From Rhodanobacteraceae bacterium (lineage in GTDB: Bacteria > Acidobacteriota > Terriglobia > Terriglobales > Acidobacteriaceae), in contig JANXWZ010000014.1 of assembly GCA_025350865.1 (NCBI GenBank), positions 1 to 46,664 on the forward strand: a stretch of 46,664 bases of DNA. The letters run 5' to 3'. The notes under the pieces were generated by a model that saw only the letters and a list, made by a program, of their open reading frames with translations, searched no databases and was not told where the DNA came from. Below, piece by piece: positions 8,700-16,338 of the stretch; positions within the stretch are counted from its first letter, which is position 1, and every line of letters begins with the position of its first letter. The translations under genes were made by a program, and so were the position numbers.

Positions 8700-9436
8700 G
8701 GCTTGGTGGCCAGGTACAGCCCGGCAACGCCGAAGGTGTAGCTGGTCCACTGCGCATCGACGAAGCCGGCGTTGTGAATGAGTTCGAGCATACGGGGCGG
8801 ACGCGGAAAGCGCGCGACAGACTCTGGCAGGTAGGTGTATGCTGACGCATCCGAAACGAGGGCCCCGATGCGGGGCAGAATCTGTTTGAAGTAGAGGTTA
8901 TAGAGGGCACCGACCACGCCGTCGGGCTGGTTGCAGTCTAGAATTGCGATCTGTCCGCCGGGGCGAAGAACCCGAAAGAGTTCTGCCAGCCCGGCTTCGT
9001 AGCTGGAGAGATTCCGGAAGCCGAAAGCCGAGGATATCAAGTCCATCGAACTGGGGGGCAGGGGAAGATGTAATGCATCAGCTTCCAGCGGTAAGACATT
9101 CTTTCCTATGAACTTTACGTTTCCGAGCGAGAGCATGTTGTGGGAGAAATCCACAGCTACGATGGGTGCTGTGGACGATGTGGAAGGACGATGCTTGAGC
9201 AGAGCCAGCGTCATGTCACCGGTACCGCAGCACAGGTCGAGGACGTGGGCTTCCGGGCGGATGAGCGTGTCGCGAACGGCCATGGCGGTACGACGCCACC
9301 ATAGGTGATCAATGCCCGCGGAGAGGACGTGATTCAAGAGGTCGTAGCGTCCTGCGATGGAGTCGAACATGGTGCGGACGTCATCAGCAGGCTGAATCGA
9401 CCCTGTGGAAATTGTGGGTGGTTGTGTGGGAATCAT
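8696..9436 (-). CDS. ubiE: Demethylmenaquinone/ubiquinone C-methyltransferase
   Basis: UbiE/MenG methylates demethylmenaquinol (or the ubiquinone precursor) with S-adenosylmethionine. The 246-residue protein has motif I VLDLCCGTGDMTLALLKH (about residue 65), IVAVDFSHNML, the family signature SAFGFRNLSSYEAGLAE and LRPGGQIAILDCNQPDG. Acidobacteria normally use menaquinone, so MenG activity is the likelier role; this is an inference. Its ATG overlaps the aroB stop as ATGA, indicating a two-gene operon that links a chorismate-pathway enzyme to quinone synthesis. Confidence 0.95.
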   Translation of the reverse strand: MIPTQPPTISTGSIQPADDVRTMFDSIAGRYDLLNHVLSAGIDHLWWRRTAMAVRDTLIRPEAHVLDLCCGTGDMTLALLKHRPSTSSTAPIVAVDFSHNMLSLGNVKFIGKNVLPLEADALHLPLPPSSMDLISSAFGFRNLSSYEAGLAELFRVLRPGGQIAILDCNQPDGVVGALYNLYFKQILPRIGALVSDASAYTYLPESVARFPRPPRMLELIHNAGFVDAQWTSYTFGVAGLYLATKP

Positions 9437-10569
9437 GGTTGATTTGTTGACGCAACAGTTGAGGTTCGCATGTCGGCCAGCATGGCAGACGCGGCGGCGT
9501 GGAGCTCCTCGTCGCTGACGTCGAAGACGACCTGGGTCGAACCGACGCCGGTGGCGATGATGTAGGCGCGGCGCCCGGAGCGCGTCTTCTTGTCGGAGGC
9601 GGTGAGCTTGACGAGCTGGTCGGCGGTCGCCTTGAAGCAGGGCAGCGGGCCGTAGGCGAGGATGAGGTTCGCCATGCGGGCGAACTCTTCGGCCGTGATG
9701 GTTTTGCGGGCAAGCGAGATGTGGAGGGCGCAGATGGAGCCCCAGCCGACGGCCTCGCCGTGGAGCAGCTTCTTGTAGCCGGTGGCGGCCTCGATGGCGT
9801 GGCCGATCGTGTGGCCGAAGTTGAGGGTCATGCGCGGGCCGCCGGGCCGTTCCTTTTCGTCGACGGAGACGACGTCGGCTTTGACCCGGATGCTGGCGGC
9901 GATGACCTTCTGCAATGTCGCCGGGTCGCCAGCCTGAATCTTGTCGACGCCTTTTTCCAGCGAGCGGAAGAGTTCAGGCGACGCGATGATTCCGGCCTTC
10001 ACCGATTCCTGAAGCCCGGCCCGTAGCTCGGTGGGCGGGAGGGTTGAGAGCAGATCGATATCGACCAGGACGGCGCGCGGGTGGTTGAAGCTGCCGACGA
10101 GGTTCTTGCCTGCGGCGAGGTTGACACCGGTCTTGCCGCCGACAGAGGAATCGACCTGTGCGAGGAGTGTGGTGGGGATCTGGACGAAGGGGATGCCACG
10201 CATGTAGATGGCGGCGAGGAAGCCGGTGATGTCGCCGATGACGCCACCGCCGAACGCGATGAGGAGCGAGTCGCGGTCGGCGCCGTGCTGGGCGAGCTGC
10301 TCGCAGAGGGTTTCAACGGCGGCGAAGCGTTTGTGCTTTTCGCCTGCCGGGTGGAAGATGACCGTCGGCGATTGGGCTTCGGGGAAGCTGGCACGGACCT
10401 TTTCGCTCCAGAGCTTCCATATGTGGGGGCTGGTGATGAGGAAAGGGCGAAAAGGTTTTCCGTCCGTCAGCTTGACGAGGCGCGGATGGAGGGTGCGGAG
10501 GAGGTCTCGGCCGATGGTGATGTCGTAGGAGGCGGAAGGGAGGGCGAGATGGATCGTTTTCGTGGACAC
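9433..10569 (-). CDS. aroB: 3-dehydroquinate synthase
   Basis: AroB cyclises DAHP to 3-dehydroquinate, using NAD+ and a divalent metal, in the second shikimate step. The 378-residue protein has the NAD-binding GGGVIGDITGFLAAIYMRG near residue 107, QIPTTLLAQVDSSVGGKTGVN near 131, FNHP, and the metal-ligand segment NFGHTIGHAIE near 253. Length is normal, plus a short Thr/Ser-rich C-terminal tail. It is followed by ubiE with an ATGA overlap. aroC is about 8 kb away on the other strand. Confidence 0.97.
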   Translation of the reverse strand: MSTKTIHLALPSASYDITIGRDLLRTLHPRLVKLTDGKPFRPFLITSPHIWKLWSEKVRASFPEAQSPTVIFHPAGEKHKRFAAVETLCEQLAQHGADRDSLLIAFGGGVIGDITGFLAAIYMRGIPFVQIPTTLLAQVDSSVGGKTGVNLAAGKNLVGSFNHPRAVLVDIDLLSTLPPTELRAGLQESVKAGIIASPELFRSLEKGVDKIQAGDPATLQKVIAASIRVKADVVSVDEKERPGGPRMTLNFGHTIGHAIEAATGYKKLLHGEAVGWGSICALHISLARKTITAEEFARMANLILAYGPLPCFKATADQLVKLTASDKKTRSGRRAYIIATGVGSTQVVFDVSDEELHAAASAMLADMRTSTVASTNQP

Positions 10570-10632
10570 GCTAGGTCTATGGTAGCGCAGCGAGTGTCAG
10601 GTGTAAGACGGTCGTTTGCTTCCGCAAACGAT

Positions 10633-10678
10633 ACCCCACCCTGATCGACGATGGGACTGTCGATAAGGATGGGGCACC
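10633..10678 (+). repeat. Family A dispersed palindromic repeat, copy A1
   Basis: The block starts ACCCCACCCT, continues through the imperfect inverted repeat ATCGACGATGGGACTGTCGAT and ends GGATGGGGCACC. A hairpin CGTTTG-cttccg-CAAACG precedes it at 10611-10628. The same arrangement, and especially the GGGGCACC end, recurs at 13013, 15292, 16271, 17300, 25133, 25457, 35289 and 35371. Confidence 0.7.
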
Positions 10679-10683
10679 GGGGT

Positions 10684-11016
10684 TTAGGCGGCTTCGGGGA
10701 CTTCGGCCATTTCTATGATTGCAATGGGCTGGGAGAGGCACTGCTCGAGGAGGCCGAGGCCAGCGGGATGGTTCTTCCAGCCGCCGGTGCTGAGCCAGTT
10801 TTGATGCGTGCTCCAAACCGCGTGAACGGAGAAGACATCTGGATCGACCGAGAGACGGTACAAATCGCAGAACAGGCAGTCGGGGTCGCGGCGGGTGTCG
10901 CGGACCAATCTTTGCAGCTCATTTAGCAAGATCCGCTTATAGCCCGTTTTGGCGCGGAAGGTGGATACGAATAGAGCTGTCTCGGTTTCGCTTATCTTGA
11001 TTGCCTGCTTGCGCAT
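10684..11016 (-). CDS. Antibiotic-biosynthesis-monooxygenase (ABM) domain protein
   Basis: The protein of about 110 residues matches the ABM/quinol-monooxygenase ferredoxin-like fold. Recognisable parts are LFVSTFRAKTGYKRILLNEL, the middle stretch PDCLFCDLYRLSVDPDVFSVHAVW and the final HPAGLGLLEQCLSQPI. Such small dimeric proteins oxidise quinols or act on reactive small molecules; the substrate is unknown. I chose the ATG at 11016 because GGAGAG precedes it with good spacing; an ATG at 11043 would add nine residues. It stands alone between divergent and repeat-rich DNA. Confidence 0.7.
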   Translation of the reverse strand: MRKQAIKISETETALFVSTFRAKTGYKRILLNELQRLVRDTRRDPDCLFCDLYRLSVDPDVFSVHAVWSTHQNWLSTGGWKNHPAGLGLLEQCLSQPIAIIEMAEVPEAA

Positions 11017-11309
11017 GGTAGCTCTCCAAAGGTTGGTCGTCATCGGTAAAGTCAGAGCCTTTTCTCACGCCATTCCCGTCGTTTGTACAAGGGGCCTGAA
11101 CTGCAAGGGGCTTGGTTTGAGACACAATACTAATGACGCTATGTATAAGCCGTCCGTTGGCTCGGTTGAAAGGTCCTTGCGGTATTCCGTACCTTCTTAT
11201 CAGGTAAAGAATGGCGCAAGTTGTTGATAGGAAGGGAGAATGTAGCGGGTGAAACGGGACTTCCTTTACGTGGTCCATGGCGGGGTATAATTCCCACCGG
11301 GAATGAACA

Positions 11310-12554
11310 ATGCTGTCGGGAGATTCAAATGGGAATTCGACGGCGATCTCCGAGCCTGACAAGGCGGCGGTCGAGCAGCAACTCGAACGCATTTTGGAGA
11401 ACCGCCACTTCAATCACAGTCGCCGGTTTCCGGCCTTCCTTCGGTTCGTGGTGCATAAGACTCTTTCGGGCAGTACGGACCTGCTGAAAGAGCGGACGCT
11501 GGGCGTTGAGATCTTTGGCCGGGCGGCAGACTACGACACATCGTCCGATCCGATTGTGCGGGTCACAGCAGCCGAGATTCGGAAGCGGATTGCCCTGTAT
11601 TACCAGGAGCCGGGACACGAGACGGAGCTGCGCATCTCGGTCGATAGCGGTTCGTATGTGCCCCAATTCCACTGGCCCCATCTTCCCGCAGTAGCGGTGA
11701 TCGAGCCGCAGCCTGAAGCAGACAGACGCCCAAGCGGCGAGATAGCCGTGATCACTGCGGGGGAAAGTTCCCCTCCGCGCCGGAGGTTCCGTGTGGCGCT
11801 TGCAATTTCACTGGCGGTGGCGGTGCTGACCGGTGTTTCATTGTCCGCCTGGCGTTGGACCCATGTGTCGCCGATTGATTTCTTCTGGGGTCCAGTGATT
11901 AGCTCGAGCGATTCGGTCGTATTCTGCATCGTGGAACAGCATGCTTTCTCTGGGTTGGCGGTGGACGCGGACGATCCATCACACCAGATCATCAATAAGA
12001 CCGACATGTTTTCAGTGAATCTGGACGATGCGGTGGCGGTGGCGGAGATTGGCGGTGTGCTGCATGGCGGGGGCAAGAAATACACCTATCAGTCTGCTTC
12101 CACGACGACACTGTCGGACCTGCGTAACGGGCCGACCATCTTTGTGGGGGCGTTCGACAATCCCTGGACGATGCGGCTGACCAGGCCGCTTCGCTTCCGC
12201 TTTGGTAACGATGCGGCATTCACCCACGAGTGGATCTACGACAGTACGTCGTCGGAGCCGCCGCAGTGGTTCACGGAACGGCCGGCGCTGGAATCGAGCA
12301 ATAACTATCGGGAGTATGCGCTAATTGCGCGGTATAAGGATCCGGACACAGGGCAGCTTTGCATCATTGTTGCGGGAATTGGGCAGGCAAGTACGCGCGC
12401 AGCCGGCGAGTTCCTGTCCGACTCCGGAAAGCTGGCGGCGTTGCAGCAACTTGCTCCACGGGACGGCAGAACGAACCTGGAGGCGGTGATCAGCACGCAG
12501 ATTATCGACGGTCAGGCGGGCAGCCCGAAGATCGAAGCGACTTACTTCTGGTAG
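11310..12554 (+). CDS. Membrane-anchored acidobacterial protein: N-terminal cytoplasmic domain plus unknown extracytoplasmic domain
   Basis: The 414-residue protein has a cytoplasmic N-terminal domain (about 20-122) with the pattern FLRFVVHKTLSG, LKERTLGVEIFGR, DYDTSSDPIVRVTAAEIRKR, LYYQEPG and SGSYVPQF. I know this pattern from acidobacterial proteins where it precedes CadC/TolB-like or TPR regions. A single membrane helix lies at about 161-181. A 230-residue outer domain follows with DLRNGPTIFVGAFDNPWTMRLT, AGEFL and a C-terminal Trp. No enzymatic motif is evident. The one-pass layout suggests transmembrane signalling, but that is inference. The next gene, a TPR lipoprotein, starts 40 bases downstream and may be cotranscribed. 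Confidence 0.7.
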   Translation: MLSGDSNGNSTAISEPDKAAVEQQLERILENRHFNHSRRFPAFLRFVVHKTLSGSTDLLKERTLGVEIFGRAADYDTSSDPIVRVTAAEIRKRIALYYQEPGHETELRISVDSGSYVPQFHWPHLPAVAVIEPQPEADRRPSGEIAVITAGESSPPRRRFRVALAISLAVAVLTGVSLSAWRWTHVSPIDFFWGPVISSSDSVVFCIVEQHAFSGLAVDADDPSHQIINKTDMFSVNLDDAVAVAEIGGVLHGGGKKYTYQSASTTTLSDLRNGPTIFVGAFDNPWTMRLTRPLRFRFGNDAAFTHEWIYDSTSSEPPQWFTERPALESSNNYREYALIARYKDPDTGQLCIIVAGIGQASTRAAGEFLSDSGKLAALQQLAPRDGRTNLEAVISTQIIDGQAGSPKIEATYFW

Positions 12555-12594
12555 GGGATTGGAATCGCAGGGTCGCCGTGGTAGCGTTGCATCC

Positions 12595-13002
12595 ATGAAG
12601 TTACGTGCGGGGATGATGGGTGTTGCGATTTGCTGCGCCCTGGTGAGCGGATGCAAGGAAAAGACGCCGGCTCAGAAGGCTACTGCGGTGGATGCGAAGG
12701 GCCGGGAACTGGTTCTGAAGGGTGAATACGGTCCGGCGATCACGCTGTATTCGCAAGCGATCCAAGACGACGGATCGAATGGTGCTGTGTATTTCCATCG
12801 CGGCACGGCTCGGATGCTGGATGCGTCGACTGGAGGTGCCAGCATTCTGGAGGACGCCATCACTGATTTCAACATGGCCATCCGGCTGGACCCGAATGTT
12901 CGACGGTCGGCGTATCGGGCGCGGGGCGATGTCAAGCATCTGAAGGGCGATGATGTGGGTGCGAAGGAAGACTGGGATATTGGGGAAAAGCTGAAGCAGT
13001 AG
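12595..13002 (+). CDS. Small TPR-repeat lipoprotein
   Basis: The 135-residue protein starts with a lipoprotein signal peptide (MKLRAGMMGVAICC then the lipobox LVSGC). Two tetratricopeptide-like repeats follow: GRELVLKGEYGPAITLYSQA around residue 36 and AITDFNMAIRLDPNVRRSAY around 84. TPR repeats mediate protein contacts, so this is probably an envelope scaffold; the partner is unknown. The ATG at 12595 was chosen over one 12 codons earlier because the signal peptide begins there. It follows the membrane-anchored protein by 40 bases. Confidence 0.8.
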   Translation: MKLRAGMMGVAICCALVSGCKEKTPAQKATAVDAKGRELVLKGEYGPAITLYSQAIQDDGSNGAVYFHRGTARMLDASTGGASILEDAITDFNMAIRLDPNVRRSAYRARGDVKHLKGDDVGAKEDWDIGEKLKQ

Positions 13003-13012
13003 GGCATACAGA

Positions 13013-13053
13013 CCCACTCATCGCGAGAAGCAAAAACGAGATGAATGGGGCAC
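13013..13053 (+). repeat. Family A dispersed palindromic repeat, copy A2
   Basis: The copy reads CCCACTCATCGCGAGAAGCA... and ends ATGAATGGGGCAC. It shares its ten-base beginning (CCCACTCATC) and its GAATGGGGCAC-type end with the copies at 25133 and 35289. It begins 10 bases after the TPR lipoprotein stop, between convergent genes. Confidence 0.7.
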
Positions 13054-13074
13054 GGATTCTTTGGAGCCCAGCTC

Positions 13075-13539
13075 TTAGAAGGGCAGCAACACCAGCGGCA
13101 GGACGGTGCCGGCGATCAGGAGCGCGACGATCACAATCTTGCGGCGGGTGTACTTCCAGGCCATGAAGAGGCCGGTAAGCGTCGAGGTGAAGAGCCCTAT
13201 GGCGACGATGCCGAAGAAGATCTTCTCCGGCCAGTGGAACGAGGTCGGCGGCGGCGTGGCTTTCGGAGCGGCTGGTGGACCACCGGGCTTTGGCCCTTCA
13301 GCCTTGGGCGGTGGCGGACCTTGCGGCCTCGGGGGGCCGGGCAGGGTGGCCTTTTTGTGAATGTTGCCGAGCTTTTCGAAGATGGCGGGTGGCTTGTAGT
13401 CACGGCCGCGAAGCGTCTCGTGCAGCGAGAAAGTCTGCAGGAATCCTGTGAAGGAGAAGAACAGGATTGCGGGTGCGATGAACACGCCGAGGTAGTGGTG
13501 CGTCAGGCGGACGGCCTTGAGAATCGATGCAGTTGACAT
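13075..13539 (-). CDS. PepSY-associated-type membrane protein
   Basis: The 154-residue protein has two or three membrane helices: about 15-37 (HHYLGVFIAPAILFFSFTGF), 109-127 and 133-152. A Pro-rich outer loop at about 65-100 is dominated by PPPP, GPP and PKA repeats. The HHYLGVFIAP...TGFLQTF opening is typical of PepSY-associated TM (reductase/iron-uptake accessory) proteins. No catalytic motif is present. It follows the convergent TPR gene and lies downstream of terC on the same strand with a 33-base gap, so the two may be cotranscribed. Confidence 0.65.
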   Translation of the reverse strand: MSTASILKAVRLTHHYLGVFIAPAILFFSFTGFLQTFSLHETLRGRDYKPPAIFEKLGNIHKKATLPGPPRPQGPPPPKAEGPKPGGPPAAPKATPPPTSFHWPEKIFFGIVAIGLFTSTLTGLFMAWKYTRRKIVIVALLIAGTVLPLVLLPF

Positions 13540-13572
13540 GGGTGCAATAAGTGTCGCACACGATGTGTGAAG

Positions 13573-14544
13573 TTATGAGGTATCACGGCTCAAGTGTGCG
13601 ATTTTCGAACGTCGCGTTATGGAAAGAACAATGGTGATGGCGAGGATGCCGATGATCACAGTCAGCGAGGTGAGCGGGCCGATGTCGATCCAACGGGCAA
13701 AGAGCATGCGCAGGGAGGCGAAGGCAAGGATGGCCGCCAGCCCGAAGTGCAGCAGGTGGAGCTTACGCAGCATCTGGGCGAGCAGGAAGAAGAGCGAACG
13801 CAGACCCATCACGGCCAGGATGTTCGAGGTATAGGCGAGGAAGGGATCGCGTGTGATGGATAAGACCGCGGGGATCGAGTCGAGGGCGAAGACGATGTCG
13901 GCGGCTTCGATGGCCAGCAGCGCAAGGAAGAGCATGGTGACCATCGGCGTGCCGTTTTCGCGGGTGAAGAAGACGTCGTGGCGCTGGCTGACGGGGTGGA
14001 TGCGGGAGATCCAGCGGACCCAGAACGGTGGTGTGGCGCCGAGGTTTCCGGGCGACTCCTTTTTTTCTCCGGGAACGACCAGGCGGATGGAAGCGACCAG
14101 CAGGATGACGGCGAAGAGGTAGCTGACCCACTCAAAGCGGCTGAGGAGTTCGACCCCGGCGGCGATGAAAGTGCCGCGCAGCAGGATGGCGCCGAGGACT
14201 CCCCAGAAGAGGACGCGGGGCTGGGACGGGGGCTGGATGCTGAAGACGCGGAACAGCAGAAGGAAGACAAAGAGGTTGTCGATCGAGAGGGATTCCTCAA
14301 TAGCGTAACCGGCGAGGAATTGGGTGGCGGGGGTGCTGCCCTGCATGATAAAGACGTAGACGGCGAAGGCCAGGGCGGCGGCAACCCACATGACCGTCGC
14401 GATGATGGCGGTGCGGTGCTGGCGGGCCGCGCGGGCCTCGGGAGCCAGCTTCGATAAACCCCAGCGGGCGAAGACCAACTCGGCGACGAGGAGGACCAGA
14501 AGGGCGAGATGGAAGGCGATCCAGTGGCTGGTCGGAGTGGGCAT
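13573..14544 (-). CDS. TerC family integral membrane protein
   Basis: This 323-residue protein has eight or nine predicted helices. It carries the TerC signature YAIEESLSIDNLFVFLLLFRVF near residues 79-100 and the second conserved acidic membrane segment ALLAIEAADIVFALDSIPAVLSIT near 210-233. Conserved Glu and Asp residues in these helices are thought to handle metal ions. TerC/Alx proteins are linked to tellurite resistance and to manganese export during alkaline stress. Which applies here cannot be told. There are no other ter genes nearby. Confidence 0.9.
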   Translation of the reverse strand: MPTPTSHWIAFHLALLVLLVAELVFARWGLSKLAPEARAARQHRTAIIATVMWVAAALAFAVYVFIMQGSTPATQFLAGYAIEESLSIDNLFVFLLLFRVFSIQPPSQPRVLFWGVLGAILLRGTFIAAGVELLSRFEWVSYLFAVILLVASIRLVVPGEKKESPGNLGATPPFWVRWISRIHPVSQRHDVFFTRENGTPMVTMLFLALLAIEAADIVFALDSIPAVLSITRDPFLAYTSNILAVMGLRSLFFLLAQMLRKLHLLHFGLAAILAFASLRMLFARWIDIGPLTSLTVIIGILAITIVLSITRRSKIAHLSRDTS

Positions 14545-14576
14545 CTGGCTTTGATGCTAAACGGTTAGAAAAGCGA

Positions 14577-14612
14577 AATACTGAGATTCTTCGCTTTGCT
14601 CAGAATGACCTC
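14577..14612 (+). repeat. Family B hairpin repeat, copy B1
   Basis: The segment reads AATACTGAGATTCTTCGCTT then TGCTCAGAATGACCTC. It shares the AATAC-GAGATTCT start and CAGAATGAC end with copies at 21281, 21435, 28014, 33791 and 45013. It lies in the gap between divergent terC and the DUF3761-like gene. Confidence 0.7.
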
Positions 14613-14672
14613 GGTCGATTTTGGAGTTAGGATGGCGTGGTTCTTGTTATTACGAATCGAGGAGGATAAACC

Positions 14673-15227
14673 ATGAAGACGACGAATTTTATTTTTGCTG
14701 GATTGCTGATGGTCGGCGCCGCGAGTGCCGTGGCACAGGCACCGGCAGGGGCGCCCGCTGGGGCGACTGGGATTTGCAAGGATGGTACGTACTCGATGGC
14801 TCCGAGCAAATCTGGCGCGTGCTCGGGGCATAAGGGCGTTCAGACGTGGTATGCGGCTGCTGTGGCTAAACCCGCTGCTCCGGCTGCTGCGGTTGCGGCT
14901 AAACCTGCGGCTGCACCGACGCCGGCACCGGCACCTAAGTCGGCGGCTGCTCCGGCTCCGGCTCCTGCCCCCAAGCCTGCTCCGGCACCAGCTCCGGCCA
15001 CAGCTGTAGCGCCGGCTGGGAAGGCTGGTCCGGCTGCGGCTGTGGCTGCGAAGCCGATGGCTCCGGGTGGCGGACCGGGGATGGTCTGGGTGAATACGGA
15101 CAGCAAGGTGTACCACTGCGTCGGGACCGCGTTTTACGGCAAGACGAAGGAAGGAAAGTACATGTCGGAGGCCGATGCTAAGGCCTCAGGCGCTCGTGCG
15201 TCGAATAACAAGCCCTGCTCGAAATAG
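14673..15227 (+). CDS. Secreted DUF3761-like protein with Ala/Pro linker
   Basis: The 184-residue protein has a signal peptide (MKTTNFIFAGLLMVGAASAVAQA). A short Cys domain follows (CKDGTYSMAPSKSGACSGHKGVQTWY, residues 36-61) that fits the DUF3761 pattern. A low-complexity Ala/Pro/Lys linker (about 64-130) separates it from a C-terminal module (MVWVNTDSKVYHCVGTAFYG...KYMSEADAKASG...KPC) common at the end of small secreted acidobacterial proteins. Cys pairs suggest disulfides outside the cell. A GAGGA ribosome-binding site precedes the ATG and a terminator hairpin follows. Molecular role is unknown. Confidence 0.75.
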   Translation: MKTTNFIFAGLLMVGAASAVAQAPAGAPAGATGICKDGTYSMAPSKSGACSGHKGVQTWYAAAVAKPAAPAAAVAAKPAAAPTPAPAPKSAAAPAPAPAPKPAPAPAPATAVAPAGKAGPAAAVAAKPMAPGGGPGMVWVNTDSKVYHCVGTAFYGKTKEGKYMSEADAKASGARASNNKPCSK

Positions 15228-15244
15228 GGTAGCGGTGTGCGGGA

Positions 15245-15275
15245 AGAGCCTCCGGAGACGGGGGCTCTTTTTGTT
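15245..15275 (+). terminator. Intrinsic terminator after the DUF3761-like gene
   Basis: The stem AGAGCCTCC pairs with GGGGGCTCT around a GGAGAC loop (one G-T pair) and is followed directly by TTTTTGTT. It lies 18 bases after the stop codon on the same strand. Confidence 0.8.
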
Positions 15276-15291
15276 GGGTTTGAGCCTGGTC

Positions 15292-15333
15292 GATCCCAAC
15301 TCAAACGATAGGACTGTTTGAGATGGGGCACCC
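15292..15333 (+). repeat. Family A dispersed palindromic repeat, copy A3
   Basis: The copy reads GATCCCAACTCAAACGATAG, then GACTGTTTGAGATGGGGCACCC. The imperfect arms CTCAAAC and GTTTGAG form a hairpin. It closely matches the coding copy in tatA (17300-17341), including GATCCCA at the left and TTTGAGAT-GGCACCC at the right. It sits between convergent genes. Confidence 0.75.
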
Positions 15334-15348
15334 GGCGGTGTGTGCGGG

Positions 15349-16338
15349 TTAGTGCAGGTTGACAAGATTGATGAGTTCGAGGAAGAGGTCGGCGGCGGTT
15401 TGCAGGGATTGCGCGCTGATCTTGTCGATCGTGTCCTCGGCGGTGTGGTGGTAGCCGTCAGAGTGTTTCGCGTCGTGGGGGCCGTAGTTGTAGTCGATGA
15501 TGTCGAGGACCGGGACGCCGCGCTTGTGGAAGGGGACGGTGTCGTCCTCGATGGGGGTGGTGTCCTTGGAGAGGGCAGCCATGTGGTTGGTGTTGCGGGC
15601 GGCTTCCTTCAGGAGGTCGACCATGTGGGGGTCGGAGTTGCCGTCGAGGTCGATGTCGAGGTTTTTGTCGCCGATCATGTCGGCAAGCAGAAAGGCCTTG
15701 ATCTTACCGATGGTGCCGTCCTGCGACCATTTGGCGGCGAGGTGGCGGGAGCCGTATAGCGAGTCTGATGGGCCCCATTCCTTGACGGCCTCTTCGCCAT
15801 CGAAGAAGACGAGGACCACGCTGTAACCCTGCGGGGGATGGGCGCGGAAGTACTCGCCGAACGCGATCAGCAGGGCGGAAGTGCAGGCTCCGTCGTTGGC
15901 TCCGACGAAGGGAATGTCTCTGAGCGGGTAGTTGGTCTCGTAGTGGGAGCCGAGGACGATGATGCCGTCTTTCTTGCCGGGCCCAACACTGGGAAAGCGG
16001 ACGACGATATTGCGCAGCGACTGGAGGCCGGCCGGCGTGGTGGCGGTGAAGCTGTCGATCTCGACGCGATGGTCTTTCTGCTCAGGGGCGAAGCGGGAGA
16101 GGATGTATTTCTCGGCGGCGGCGTGGCCAGGGGAGCCGTAAAAGCGCTTGGGTGCGGCGGCTAGGAGCTCTTTGGTGATGGTGTAGGTGGTGGCGCCAGG
16201 GATTTTGCCGTTGGATTTCTGGGCGTGGAGTGGAGTGAGCGAGAACAGGGCCAGGATGAGTCCGAGGATTCCCACCTTAGCGACAATGGAGCCGTCGCGA
16301 AGATGGGGCACCCGATTGATTGCCAGGTTGAGACTCAT
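15349..16338 (-). CDS. M28-family zinc peptidase, glutaminyl-cyclase-like, exported
   Basis: The 329-residue protein belongs to the M28 family and is closest in pattern to glutaminyl-peptide cyclotransferases. It shows VLGSHYET, FVGANDGACTSALL, VVLVFFDGEEAVKEWGPSDSLYGSRHLA, LLADMIGDKNLDID, PIEDDTVPFHKRGVPVLDIIDYNYG and YHHTAEDTIDKIS. These hold the expected zinc ligands and the catalytic Glu. It would form pyroglutamate at peptide N-termini or act as an aminopeptidase outside the cytoplasm. Its ATG overlaps the tatC stop (ATGA), fixing the start. Residues 9-23, between start and the hydrophobic signal core (GILGLILALFSLTPLHAQ), are encoded by a family A repeat. Confidence 0.85.
   Translation of the reverse strand: MSLNLAINRVPHLRDGSIVAKVGILGLILALFSLTPLHAQKSNGKIPGATTYTITKELLAAAPKRFYGSPGHAAAEKYILSRFAPEQKDHRVEIDSFTATTPAGLQSLRNIVVRFPSVGPGKKDGIIVLGSHYETNYPLRDIPFVGANDGACTSALLIAFGEYFRAHPPQGYSVVLVFFDGEEAVKEWGPSDSLYGSRHLAAKWSQDGTIGKIKAFLLADMIGDKNLDIDLDGNSDPHMVDLLKEAARNTNHMAALSKDTTPIEDDTVPFHKRGVPVLDIIDYNYGPHDAKHSDGYHHTAEDTIDKISAQSLQTAADLFLELINLVNLH
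16271..16313 (-). repeat. Family A repeat copy A4, inside the M28 peptidase signal region
   Basis: On the plus strand the copy begins CCCACCTTAGCGACAATGGA and ends GCGAAGATGGGGCACCC, with GCGAC-aatggagcc-GTCGC as its hairpin. Read on the minus strand in the gene's frame it encodes RVPHLRDGSIVAK. The frame stays open and the element supplies the basic n-region before the signal-peptide core. Confidence 0.7.
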
